Assembly (NCBI GenBank): GCA_029204225.1
Contig: CM055111.1
Coordinates: forward strand, 15,513,497-15,577,496
Direction of reading: 5' to 3'
DNA from: Diphasiastrum complanatum
Taxonomy: Eukaryota > Streptophyta > Lycopodiopsida > Lycopodiales > Lycopodiaceae
Length of the DNA stretch: 64,000 nucleotides
Part shown: piece after piece, positions 36,363-47,690 of the stretch
How the letters are laid out: each line of letters starts with the position of its first letter
Numbering within the stretch: position 1 is the stretch's first letter
Notes under the pieces: generated by a model
What the model was told of the DNA's origin: nothing
Database searches by the model: none
What the model saw: only the letters and a program-made list of their open reading frames with translations
Position numbers and translations under genes: made by a program

Positions 36363-36635
36363 ATGAGGGTCCGGGCCGTTTTGCCCGCGTCCGCGTCTGG
36401 CGTCCGGACCCGGACGCGTCCAACCCCCGGACGCAAGGTCGGACGCGTCTATTTTTTTTTTTGAAAAAAAAAAAAAAACAGATGCGTACTGGCGTCCGGA
36501 CGCCCCCGGACGCACGCGTCCAGGGTACGGACGCAATTTTTTTTAAAAAAAATTTTAAATTTTTTTAAAAAAAAAAAAAAAAAAAATCGGACGCGTCCGG
36601 ATGCGGACACGGACGTCCGCGTCCGCCATCCGCTT
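36363..36635. repeat. GGACGCGTCC word array interrupted by A/T runs
   Basis: Three GC-rich blocks (36363-36445, 36484-36533 and 36588-36633) consist almost wholly of GTCCGGAC, GGACGCGTCC and related words on both strands. Between them lie T11/A15 runs and a longer T/A-only stretch. The whole can fold extensively. It is mirrored exactly at 56415-56687, homopolymer lengths included. Confidence 0.95.
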
Positions 36636-38896
36636 CCTTAGGTATGTTTATATATATATGGCAAAAAGACAAATGGCTGAAAGCTTTTTTAATAATTTAG
36701 ATAGTGTTAACTCCAAGAAGTCCATACCTATAAGAAACTGACCTATCTGAATCATAATAGAAATTTACATGGGGTCAAATACCAATATTCTGTATCCCTT
36801 GGTTTAACTACTATTAACATAGGGAAATAGTTCACAATCAACAATTAAGTTGTATGATCTAGATGGATGTTACAATGTTATTAATCTTTCATAGGACATT
36901 ATCCAAGGTTCATGGGTAGACTAACTACCTCATGAATCTCATGAATTTGGGCCATATAAAGCTCATAATAGTTGGAAATATGTTCAAAATAGAGAGATAG
37001 CTTGGGGTTTCCGATTTTGTATTTTTTGAGATATCCCAAAGGGGTCTAGACCAATACATCAAAAACCTGACAAAATACCCTTTTTGTGACCCTAGGCATC
37101 CCTCAGGATACCGTTCCTCACCATTGTCATCCAAATCGATTCAATATCAGAATTCCCTTTTGAAATTGTCGGCATCCCATACCATAGATTCTTCCTCCAA
37201 GAAGATCCTCAACTTCATGATCCATTCATCCAGATATTAAACAATCCTTCTAGAATGCCCAAATGGATTAAAAAATCCATTAATGCCTCATGAAAGGATA
37301 AAGTTAACTGGAAGAATCCTTACAGGAATCTTATCATACTAAACCTCCAGTGCATTAGTAACAAGTTATCCCCCTAGCATGAGAGGTAAGCTCATTGTTA
37401 CTAATCCTTTTAGGGATGTGATGGGAACTATATTTCTTCATTAGTTCATGAACCTTTGGCCACATCCAATGAATTATTTGGCTATCATACTTGGTTACAA
37501 CGAATATTTTTTATAAGAATAAATTTCACTTTATTCAAACGAACTAGATGAGTAGAGATTTACTTGAAATCTCCTAATATATCTGATGAATCTCACAAAC
37601 CTTTCTTTTTGAGTTCATCAAAAGTTACTATGACAGGTTCTTGGGAATACCGTTGTACTCCAACCTCATAATACTAGTCTTAACTCCAATTCACTTCCCC
37701 CCTTTTTAGAATTCTTTCGTCCATTGAAAAGGATCAAGGCCTCGACCAATTTCCTTTCAAATGACAAATTTAGGAATAGGAAATGATTAACGGAATTATT
37801 TCCTATTCCTTAAAAAAAAGGATTCACCCTGAGGAACAAATTTAATTTAATTGAACCCTGTAAAAATTCCTTATGAACGGATTGGAATCAAACAAAATGC
37901 CTATGTAATTCGTATCCAACCAGAGGTTTGTATGTTGAAGATTCATTTTGCAGGTCAAATTTTTTGGTTCCTAATGGATATGCAAGCTTCGACTAATGGC
38001 CAGTTCCATTTGAAATTTCGAGACAATTGTGAGTCCAATTCAAGGATGGCCTTTCGACATGTGCCTTATCAAAGGTGCTCGATGGTATACCACCAACTAC
38101 AATAACTAGTCAGGATCCAATTTTTAACGAATTCCACTCACTTGGGTTTATATCCGTAAACCTACTTGGTGATCTTTTGGAAGCAAGAAATTGGAACCAT
38201 TTATCCATTTTTGTGACTTGGCCGTCTTTTTCGCATCCCAACGGGAATGTTCAATTGTGGTTTATTTGACAAAAGCATTTTATAATAGTACAATTCAATA
38301 AAAATGCAATTTTATCAAATTTCGGTACTGTAAGTTGCTTTATACGGTCTAATCAACTTCTGGATGTTACATGAGAAAATGCCAAATGATTAGACTACAC
38401 AATGCCAGACCACTTAATTTCTACCCCCAATATGCTCATTGTAGCTTTGCTTCCCTTATGTGTGAGAACTTGTTCACCTAACAGGTGTAATGACAGCTAT
38501 CATGGCCTTGGCTTAAAAAGAAAAAGCTACCCCCCACCCCTTGGGTTCTCCTTCCAACATTCACCTCCAAGCATCCTGGGCTCGCGACTGGCAGTCAACT
38601 AATACAACTCAATCACTTCCTGATGAGTCACTGGTAGTTCGATACTAACCCACATCATGGGTATTAATAACATGAGGGCCTCAACCCCTCATAATCATAA
38701 CTGACTTACAGGTTGAAATAGGCCCTCTGACCCCCGTTCCGGGATATACATCCATGGTCAGAGCTTTTGCAGGCATTACAGATGAGGGGGAATTTCTAAG
38801 GAGGGGCAGAACATAGCCCTCCAACAGCAAAACGAGGTTCAAAAGGAGGGCAATGTAGTAGCCTAGGCTGGATCACAATGAGAGATCTGAGAGAGA

Positions 38897-38921
38897 CCAC
38901 ACACACACACACACACACAGA
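38897..38921. repeat. (CA)n microsatellite
   Basis: About twelve CA units occur here, mirrored as (GT)n at about 54129-54153 with the same length. Confidence 0.95.
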
Positions 38922-40002
38922 ATAGAAGATAAAATAAAATGGAATCTAAGTTGGATCAAAACAATGTTCCATTTCAGGATCATTTCACTTCAAGATTGTT
39001 TTGGAATGCCAAAATGTCATTAAAAAACCTTCAATGCTTCTTCCTTTTTAGCCTGCACGGAACCCAATTTGGAGGTGCCCAACATAGGAGCAGTAAGAGT
39101 CGTGGAGAGAGCAATAGGAGGCCAAATTGGATGTGTGAGCACTCTATGTGATGGTAGTGATCTATAGAAGGTATCATATAGAAAGCATGAAATTTGAACC
39201 TTGGAAGTTGTGGATGCTTAACATTTTAAGCGTTCAGCCTACTCTTGTCTGCATTCAAGTTTGTGTATCCTTTTGCTTTGTGCATCAACCTAGAAATCTG
39301 AATTTTGCAATGATTGTGATATTACGAAAAGGTTGTTGAGCAATTTCTAAAAGGCTCCTTCATAGCTTGTCACTCTAAAACTATGACAATGAACTAGCCT
39401 ATAAGAAATTTTGTGCCAGTATCAAATACCATGTGTCACTGATTCCCAATTTACAGCTTTTTGCAATGTATATTTTTATAACCGTTAGGTGGTGTTTTTT
39501 TTAACCTAACACATCCCTATCAAAAAAACAAAAAAAGAAACACAATTGCAGAGTTTTTCAAGATATGTTTCTTAACCGAAATTACCAAATAATAAGATAA
39601 CGCAAGGTCTATTTTTCATTAAAAAAAAATCTTCCTATGATCGGGTAAAGCTTTTAGGAAGTAGTCCACGTAACTGGTTAGCTATTGGAAAAAGATATTG
39701 TGGCTTTTATGCCTCCACCTATGATATTCAATCATATGCTTCTCTTCACGATATCGCTGAAAGAGGTGAACGAGGTACTATGGAGTTCTGTCGTTGCCGA
39801 TGTGGGGAACGAGGAAGTTGCTGTCGTCATTGTTGTCATGGAGTTTCCACTGCTGGCATAAATCGTTTTCAACTTCGATCTCAATTCTAAAGGCAACCTA
39901 TATGGCCATATTTGCCTCATCTTTTGCATCAAAGTCAGACCCCTCTCTAAGATGTTTGTCTAGATAAGGTATCTTGTAGGTATGGCTGCACGCATCTGAA
40001 GT

Positions 40003-41480
40003 ATAAAAAAATAAAATTTCTAAAAGTTAGGAATTTTAAAACTTTAAAATCAAAATTAAAAAGACTATCTTAAATTAAAAAACTCAAAGAATTATAATAA
40101 TAATAATAAAATTAGAAGAACTAAAAATTTTAGAAACTATTAAATTATTAAAATAAATAGATAATTAGAAATCTAAATATTGACAATAAATATTAAGATA
40201 AAGAATTTTAAAATTTTAAACATAAGAGTAATTTGGTAATTCACAAATAATGTGAATTGTGCTAAAAAGAAGAAAAAAATTTGTAGAATGAAAAAAGATG
40301 ATATGCTTGAAATAAAATTTAGAAAAACATGAGTTGAAATGTGTCCATCTTAATGAGAAGTCTTGTTGCACGCTTCTGAAAATAGTAGAAAAACATCTAT
40401 TTTCTATTAAATAGGTGTTTAGATTTATTCAAAACAGTAACTTAACAAAATTATTATGGGTCTATGTGTTGCACACCATGTCAACTAATATTTTTTAAAA
40501 ATGTACAAATAAAAAATGTTGCAATTAGATCCGGAGAGCAAGAAAAAACGTTCGTGAAAAAAATCAATCAAGGGTTGACGATTTATGTCTAACAAATGTG
40601 GATGTTTTAATATATATAATTTTAAATTGATAATGACTAACCATTTACGAAATTCAACAATATCTATTTTGAAAAATTGACTTGGATTAATTGGACAACT
40701 ATTGTCTTCATTTCGTCACCAAACGAAGAAGGCCGACTTACAAAAAAATTTGTCAATATTTGAAACAGATTAAAAAGAAAATATGTAAGTTGATGTTGAT
40801 GAAGAAGATAGGGCCTTCAATTTTATCATCTAAAACAAAGAGCATTGATAATATATCAAATTCCAAATTGAGAGACATTAGTAAAAATTCTTTGAAAAAT
40901 GTATTATAAAAAAAAGTTATGTATACATATTTTGGGCCCTCATATATTTTTTTAAAATTTCACTTTTACAAAATCATGTGTTATTTTTCAATATTGTTTT
41001 ATTTTTTACTATGAGGGTTTTACGAAGTTTGTAATTTTTTTTTTGGCATGATGTATTATAAGGATGTACTTTTTTGTAATAAGTTGGAGATTAAGTATAA
41101 AAAAAATCTAAAGAATTCCTAAAAAAAAGTCATGATTTTGGCCTAAAACTAGGATTACTAAAAAATACCAAAAAATGTTACTCTGTTTTTTTTTTTTTTT
41201 TTTTGTCAAAGTCCCAAAACATTTCCCAAAACAAATGTCATCCTGTTTTTTGTGTTATGTCCAAAAAAAAAGCTTTCCTCCTAGTCATCGTGCTTTTATA
41301 GTTTTGACATTCTAATACAACTCCCTCAATGATCAGACAATGACGTTGAGAATGCAGGTTTCTTCACTATTACTCAGCCCCCACCTCTTTATTTTACTCC
41401 TTTATTACAGTTCATACTTTGTAGCTACAGCATTCTGCATCAGCTATCGGTCTCACATCTTACATTTCAGAATTCTTTTC
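40003..41480. other. AT-rich intergenic stretch inside the spacer
   Basis: Very AT-rich sequence with many A and T runs starts abruptly at the inner end of the left arm. No gene was recognised. The last 100-200 bp lie upstream of the EXORDIUM-like gene and may be its old promoter. Confidence 0.5.
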
Positions 41481-41482
41481 GC

Positions 41483-41492
41483 ATCTATATAT
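41483..41492 (+). promoter_or_regulatory. TATA-box-like site upstream of EXORDIUM-like gene
   Basis: TCTATATATG lies about 130-140 bp before the first likely ATG, a plausible distance for a plant core promoter with a short leader. There is no further evidence. Confidence 0.4.
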
Positions 41493-41620
41493 GCTGGTAT
41501 ATGTAGCAAATAGTCCCTATACTACGAAACCGGATCAGGCTTGGATAGTGTGCTTTTTCGTCTTCACTGACGCATTTTGGATTGAAGCTTTCTTTGAGCT
41601 TAGCCTAGTTGTCACGTTTC

Positions 41621-42630
41621 ATGATTGCAATGGGATTTCTCACTCTCATTGTTCTACTTGTCTTCATTCTGCTCTCCAATCTTGTGCAATATTGTAGCGA
41701 TGCTCACTCATTCCAGCATCGCAAACTTGCGGCTCTGGTTACAGAAACTCCTCCTATACTTTCCTACCACAATGGCCCACTGCTTGCAGGATCTGGAGCT
41801 CTGACTGTGCATGTGTTGTGGTACGGAAGCTTCAATCGTGCTCAACAAAGTATAGTGACTGACTTCTTCAGGTCCTTCGCACCACATAAAGCCAGACTCG
41901 CCTTCTGTGAGCAGTTGGTGGAAGATCACTGCAGGCTATAGAGATGCATTTGGTACCTTAGTTCTACGATCAGTCGAGCTAGGAACACAAACTTCAGATG
42001 CATCTTACTCGATTGGGAAAAAACTGAAAAGAGCTGATCTTGAAATTTTGGTTTTGAAAGAAGCTGGTTAGACCTTGAAGCTTTTGAAGGATTCAAACTC
42101 ACTCTACCTGGTTCTTACAGCTAAGGACGTTTACGTCGATGGATTTTGCATTGATGCCTGTGCTTTACATACCGAGGTAAGTGCATCTACAGCCGCAGGT
42201 GATCATAAACTGGCTTATGCTTGGGTGGGGAATTCAGCATCCAACTGCGCAGGTAGATGTGCCTGGCCAATATTTGCAAATCCTAAGAATTTTGGGGGAC
42301 CCAACACTCCAGCTTTGATCGCACAATGGCGACGATGGAGTTGATGGCATGATCATTAACATTGGTACTGTTTTAACTGAAGCCGCCACGAACCCGTTTC
42401 GAAGTGGATACTTCCAAGGAGATGCTGAAGCGCCTCTGGAGGCAGCGACCGCCTGTGAGGGCATATTTGGAAAAGGATCATTTCCTGGCTATGCAGGGAA
42501 GTTGCTGGTAAATCTATACACTAAAGCAAGCTTCAATGCACATGGGATCAATGGCAGGACATTTTTGCTTCCTGCACTATGGAATCCATCCTATCGTGTT
42601 CTTATCCTTCTTAGGTGATGCGAATCCAAT
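41621..42630 (+). pseudogene. EXORDIUM/PHI-1-like gene, single exon, broken
   Basis: The family comprises secreted cell-wall proteins of about 300 residues linked to brassinosteroid and carbon-status growth responses. The ATG at 41621 or 41630 starts a hydrophobic signal peptide (MGFLTLIVLLVFILLSN). It continues with LSYHNGPLLAGS, VHVLWYGSFNRAQ, SVSSWWKIT, VDGFCIDACALH, YAWVGNSASNCAGRCAWPIF, DGMIINIGTVL, NPFRSGYFQGDAEAPLEA, GIFGKGSFPGYAG and NGRTFLLPALWNPS. These follow one another in family order but in three frames: frame 2 to about 41900, frame 3 to about 42330, then frame 1. There is an in-frame TAG at 42069-42071, and the last residues after NPS do not resemble the family end. So it has two frameshifts and a stop. 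It is a host gene remnant; no intron is expected. Confidence 0.92.
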
Positions 42631-43214
42631 TCAGTCCAACTGCGACTTGGATGCGACTTGGACAGATAGGTCTCCATAACAAGTCTGAGTAGTTGGCCAA
42701 TCGAACAGCTCCAATCTCTCTATAGAATCTGACCGTGTCCGCAGCTCTAGCTCAACGTGAGCTAAGGTCAATGCTCATTTACTGTAAGCTTTCTAAGTGG
42801 ACGATTTGATTATTTCAGAGACACACACGTACTTTGATCTGTTTATCTGCCCAGATGTTTAATTTTCTGCACAACCGCATATTTAATAAAGTGAGTGGAT
42901 GATCTACACAGAACGTGTTACTTCAGTTGTATATACAATAGTAGTTTTAGCTAGCATAGTCACTCGTTCCAAACGTGATCTGCAGCTGATTCGTGGGGCG
43001 TGTGATAAGTTTTGGTAAAGTTTTGATCCACTAAGGCTGGGGTCAGCATTTTAACTACCCAAGAGTGTCACTTTCTTGTAGTGAGAGTGTGAGAGGCATG
43101 AAAGTGCACATTACTAAAACGGAATGACAATTTGTTTCACTTGATATATGGAAGATCTTAGTTCCAGGCTCCTCTATTTTCTCTCATACTCTATGGCATT
43201 TGTGCATTGGGCAT

Positions 43215-43562
43215 AAGGATCCAACCAACTAGGAGTTGAGACCTAGCAAGAATAGTAAGAATGTAGAGCACGGAGCAAGGAGCAAATCCAATCACAGATT
43301 GTAGAAATTAGTTGCGTGACCATGGTGGCCACGTGCCAGGATCCTAGCCACAACTCATGCCTAGCCAGCCACCCACCACCAAGTGCATTTAATTGTACCT
43401 TGGACCTAAGGATTAAACCAAATGGGAGTTGAGACATAGCAAGAATAGTAACAATGTAGAGCATGGAGCAAGTCCAATCAATCATTGTCTAAATTAGTTG
43501 CATGACCATGTTGGCCACATGCTAGTATACTAGCCCCAACTGCCTAGCCACCCACCACCACA
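43215..43562. repeat. Two-copy tandem repeat, unit 193 bp
   Basis: AAGGATYMAACCAA, then GAGTTGAGAC, TAGCAAGAATAGTAA and ATTAGTTGCRTGACCATG recur at 43215 and 43408 in the same order, with about 10-15% differences. It lies upstream of a retroelement primer-binding site at 43892, so it may be inside an LTR. Confidence 0.85.
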
Positions 43563-43891
43563 AGATAAAAAAGGGTATCATGGAATGTAAATGAGAGAAC
43601 TCCAAATTACTATATGTGGTAGATTTCAAGGCCATTGTAGTTAGAAGTGCAATAATTAAGTTGCATTTGTATTATGGTCACTTGCCATTTTTTGACTGTC
43701 ACTTTCTCTCTCCTACTTTTAGACAATGGGCAGAATCTTGTCGAGTCCCTTACATGCAGGTTTTCCTTTGTACTTCTAAGTTACAATGAATACACAGTTT
43801 GTTGGAGAGCAATCTCTCTAGTTCTTGTCTTGCCAATTGCTTAACGATGTGTTGTGGTGATTGTGTCGATCAAATTCTTGTTGTTGTCAAC

Positions 43892-46800
43892 TTGGTATCA
43901 AAGCATGGTAACTGCAATCACCAGACAAGAACGAGTGGGAGAAATCATAATTGAATTCACGTCGATTTGAACGAATGGAGAAGCTAGCCTGTAAACAAAA
44001 AAGATGGTCGTTTGAAAGCTGTGGTAAGCCAAATTAAGCAGTTGGAGATTCATTGGATTGCTCAAAGGCAGGGAAAAACCTTCTATTGTGTATGTTATTG
44101 AGAATTCTTAGAGATTCTTGGCGAATTAGTACTGTGGCATTCTGCATGCAAGTACATTACCTCAAAACAGTGATTGTCGCATAGAAAGTGCTTGGTGCAT
44201 GCCAAAAGTCATTTGCCCCTTTCTAGGAGCTTCTAATCAAGAGTGTGCAACTAAAGGCATTTCAAGAAAGGAAACCGTCTTGGCTTCCAATTTGGCAATA
44301 AAGCGGCAAAAGTGCAGGTCATTATTTTTTAGTTTTGACATCGCCATTGGACTCGGGCTACTCTTTTTAGCCTACAACTGACATTTCAGGCAATTTGGAA
44401 AAGATCATTATCAAGGAGAAAGAGCTATGAGACATTGTCTCAAGTGTCGAAGTGATCATGTCTAACACCACTCCAACTGACATGAGAGCCTTATGATAGA
44501 AAGGCACATAGAGCGCTCTCTTTGATCAACTTATCGGTGAAGGACCACGTGATCACCCAGAATATGGATGTGGTTTTGGCCAGAGGAGATTGGAAAGTCT
44601 TAAGAACTCAATATCAAGCACCCACACTATGGATGCGGTTTTGGCCAGAGGAGCTTGGAAAGCCTTAAGAACTCAATATCAAACCACCAGTCCATCTCGT
44701 GCCATGTTTATGGAGTCAAGACTAAACACCATCAGGATGGAGGACAATGAAGGTGTGTGATCTTTTTTCACCAGGATCAAGGAACTAAGAGACCGATTAG
44801 TTGCATTGGTGAGCCTATAAGGGACGTTGAATTGGTCCACACAACTATGAGCAGTATGTTGTGAGTGGCATCGCATCAAGGGAGAGATTGCCCACTTTTG
44901 AAGATCTTCATGTGATCTTGTTGTAGGAAGAGCAGACACATGAAGTGGTCAAATCGGGCCCACATTGCGCTTATGGTAGGGACTGAGGACAACCGCTTCC
45001 AACCCTAGTGGCTCGCTCGATTGCTCTGTGCTCCTCCAACCAGTTGAAGTTTCCAGGCTTCCAAAAATATGGTAGGAAGAGGGTAGGTTCTGCTTCATTC
45101 AACTTGGTCTAAGGAATCTTGGTACAATACTAAGGTTATCCTCCTGAAAGGAAAAGGTATGGCGGTGTATGGTATGTTAGGTCCTAAAGGGAGATTGGGA
45201 CGCATCCCTGCCATTTTGGTGTTTGGACCATACACGAGTACTAAGGTCTCCAATTGATGAGAATTTTCTGGATCCTTAGAAATATGACTACCTAGAGAGT
45301 TTGCGGGTGTTTTAGACCTGTTAGGCCTAATTTGTCCCTTTTGACCTCTTACCAAACCGAATTTTAGGCTACAATGTAGGTTGCAACATGCAATCCATTT
45401 CACCACATTCAATCAACGAGACATGAACACTTCTTCTTCACACAGGACAACAAGCAATCGAGTTACTCCAAACATTTGACCATCGTACGATGTATGATCA
45501 TCACACCACTCAACGAGAAAGACGAGGCATAAGTATGACAAAAGCATGCTTTATCTCCTCCAAGTCATAAAAGCAAGCATACTTAACATTCCATCAATAC
45601 TATGCTCGATCCTTAATTGGAAGAAAACACACTCCAACCCAAACCACAAACACTCATCCTAACCATTAAGAACCACCCTCACTAACTACAAAGTTACTAG
45701 CTTCAACACATTGCACAATGCAATAGTAGCATTCAACCAAGCAATCACCTACAATAGTAAGGGCAAGAAACAACCTCAAACACTCACTTGATGTGCACTT
45801 CATGCTTACTCTACCAAGCAATAATTCATACTCAACCTTCAACTACTCTCCAACATCATAAAGCAAGCGTTGCAATCTCCCAATGAGCATCCAAGTAAGA
45901 TAAGAGTGCATCTACACTTGAAACTTCAACCTCCATCAACCATAGTGTGACTAAACCCCAAGTAATCAACTATGAATTGACAACATTCTCAAGCATTCTC
46001 ACATAAGGCACTAACTTCCAAGCTTACTAACAACCATAACAAACCCTAACATGGAGCAACAACATCCACAATCACTAACACCAAAATGGAATTAGCTTCC
46101 AAGCATCCTCAAGCAAGCAAGCTCTCAACCTCCCTTTCAAAGACAATCCAACTAACTCACCAAACTCTCAACTCTCAAATCGGCAACTATCAACATCATC
46201 TCATTATCCAAGTATATCTTTAAAACAAAGAGTGGCATGACTAGTGCTCCCATGACAACATGGTTTCCTTGAAAATGCACTAGGCAACTATACATTAGTA
46301 AAATCAACTCTGTACATAGTGGAATTTCAGCACGGCTATGCTGGCTATTTTTACAATTGGCCAAAAAGCCATAAAACATTGTTACAAGCCATTTCTAAGG
46401 CCAAATTTTTTTCTCTAGTCTCAGTTAGGCAGGCTAATTCTAGGTGGACCTGCACTTTGGCTCGGTCTTTACAAAAATTGACCACAAAATATTTTTGATA
46501 ATTTTTTTTAGGAAGTCAATTTTTTACTTTTAAACTGTGTCTAGCCACTTTAGGGACGGACTGGGACCCAATTCTAAGGCAAATTTGTGTCAATTTTTTC
46601 TAATAACCGCGTTTTACATGCCGGGTTTTTTCAGTTTTTGTGAACTTAAGCTTCAATATTAGCCCGATTCTCCGTGCGAAAATATCGGCTAACAAAAAAA
46701 AAGTGAAAGTGCAATTATTGCCACAAGCTAGGTCAGTGGGCAAGAGAGTGTTACAAAAAGAAAGCGGTTATCAAGCAAGGAAAGTGAAGCAACAAGGCAA

Positions 46801-47690
46801 CATCGTCGAAGATGATGGGAAAGATGATGAGACCAATGTCTTCTCATCAGCATTGGCATCTCAAATTGATAATGGCACCAAGTGGTTCATAGATTCAGGC
46901 ACTCCTAGGCACGTGACTTGGAAGTGTGATTGTTTTGAGAACTTCTCACTGATCCATGATGGGGAGAAATTCACGCAGGTCAATGGGTAGGAGTGCCATA
47001 TTCAGAGCATCGATGATGTGCTAGTGCAGTTTTCAGATGATAAGATAAGAAACATTTCTAATGTACTTTATGTACCTGGACTCACTAAGAGTTTACTTTC
47101 TATTGGGGTCATGGCAAATCAACGGTTAAAAGTTGCATTTGTCAAAGACGGCTGCTTGATGAAAGATATGGATCACGATTACAAATTGGTCGAAACAGGA
47201 TATCGTGATAGCAATTGTAGCCTATATAGGCTAGATGTGGCCAAACCTAGGGAATATGGTTCAACCTCATTGATAGCATCTCGATCTGAATTGTGGCATT
47301 GCAGGATGGGCCATTTAAACTAAGGTCCAAGTTGAAAATGGTAAGTGGTTTACCTACAATACATGATGAGCAACATTCCATTTGTGAAGGATGTGTACTG
47401 ATGGGAAAGCACCATAGAGAGAAGTTCAACAATCAAGGAGCCGCTAGAGCGAAAAAAAACACTTGATCTCATACATAGTGGCCTATGTGGCCCAATGAAG
47501 ACCACGTCATTGGGGGAGCCTACTATTTTATGACATTCATTGATGATTACTTTAGGAGGATGTGGATCTATTTCTTGAAGAACAAATGATCTGAAGCATT
47601 GACTTGCTTCAAGGAGTTCAAAGCTTTGGTTGAGAACCAATTGGATGCACATATTAAGGTGCTAAGGTTAGATACTGGGGTGTTACATTC
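43892..47690 (+). mobile_element. Ty1/copia element E (leader to integrase), fossil
   Basis: TTGGTATCAAAGCATGG at 43892 looks like a tRNA-Met primer-binding site. Gag UBN2-type sequence (FFTRIKELRDRL) lies near 44770. Protease-like WFIDSGTPRHVT lies near 46890, followed by GAG-pre-integrase (ELWHCRMGHLN) near 47290 and integrase (MTFIDDYFRRMWIYFL) near 47540. Reverse transcriptase and RNase H are not seen. It is broken with many interruptions and contains an insertion at about 45100-46630. The 5' LTR probably covers the repeats before 43890. Confidence 0.88.
45100..46630. other. Insertion within copia element E with a strongly G-poor strand
   Basis: Copia gag sequence ends near 45000 and protease sequence resumes near 46650. 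The 1.5 kb between has no recognised protein. From about 45365 to 46170 the plus strand is conspicuously poor in G and rich in CAA, CAT and AAC words. It may be an LTR of another element. Confidence 0.45.

Larger units (their letters stand above)
29049..40002 (+). repeat. Left arm of giant inverted repeat (at least 10.95 kb)
   Basis: This arm is the reverse complement of 53048-64000. Between about 30,080 and 40,002 every compared segment pairs at x + y = 93050, including long A and T runs near 36450. Outside that, the arms differ at 29157, 29588, 29718 and 29802 and in two homopolymer lengths (29499-29520 and 30058-30077). At the inner end, GCATCTGAAGT is shared and then the sequences part at 40003/53047. 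The outer end is not visible, because the right arm reaches the window edge. The arm holds FtsJ exon 3 (minus strand) and intron sequence full of small repeats. Short open frames inside it match nothing I know. Confidence 0.97.

Noticed and set aside
29049-40002. Many open frames of 60-160 codons in both arms, such as 35261-35743 minus and 33247-33636 minus, as genes
   Set aside because: No recognisable motif, no gene-like composition, and they sit in an intron. Their repetition in the right arm only reflects the inverted duplication.
47247-47652. Minus-strand frames opposite copia element E
   Set aside because: They are shadows of plus-strand integrase sequence.
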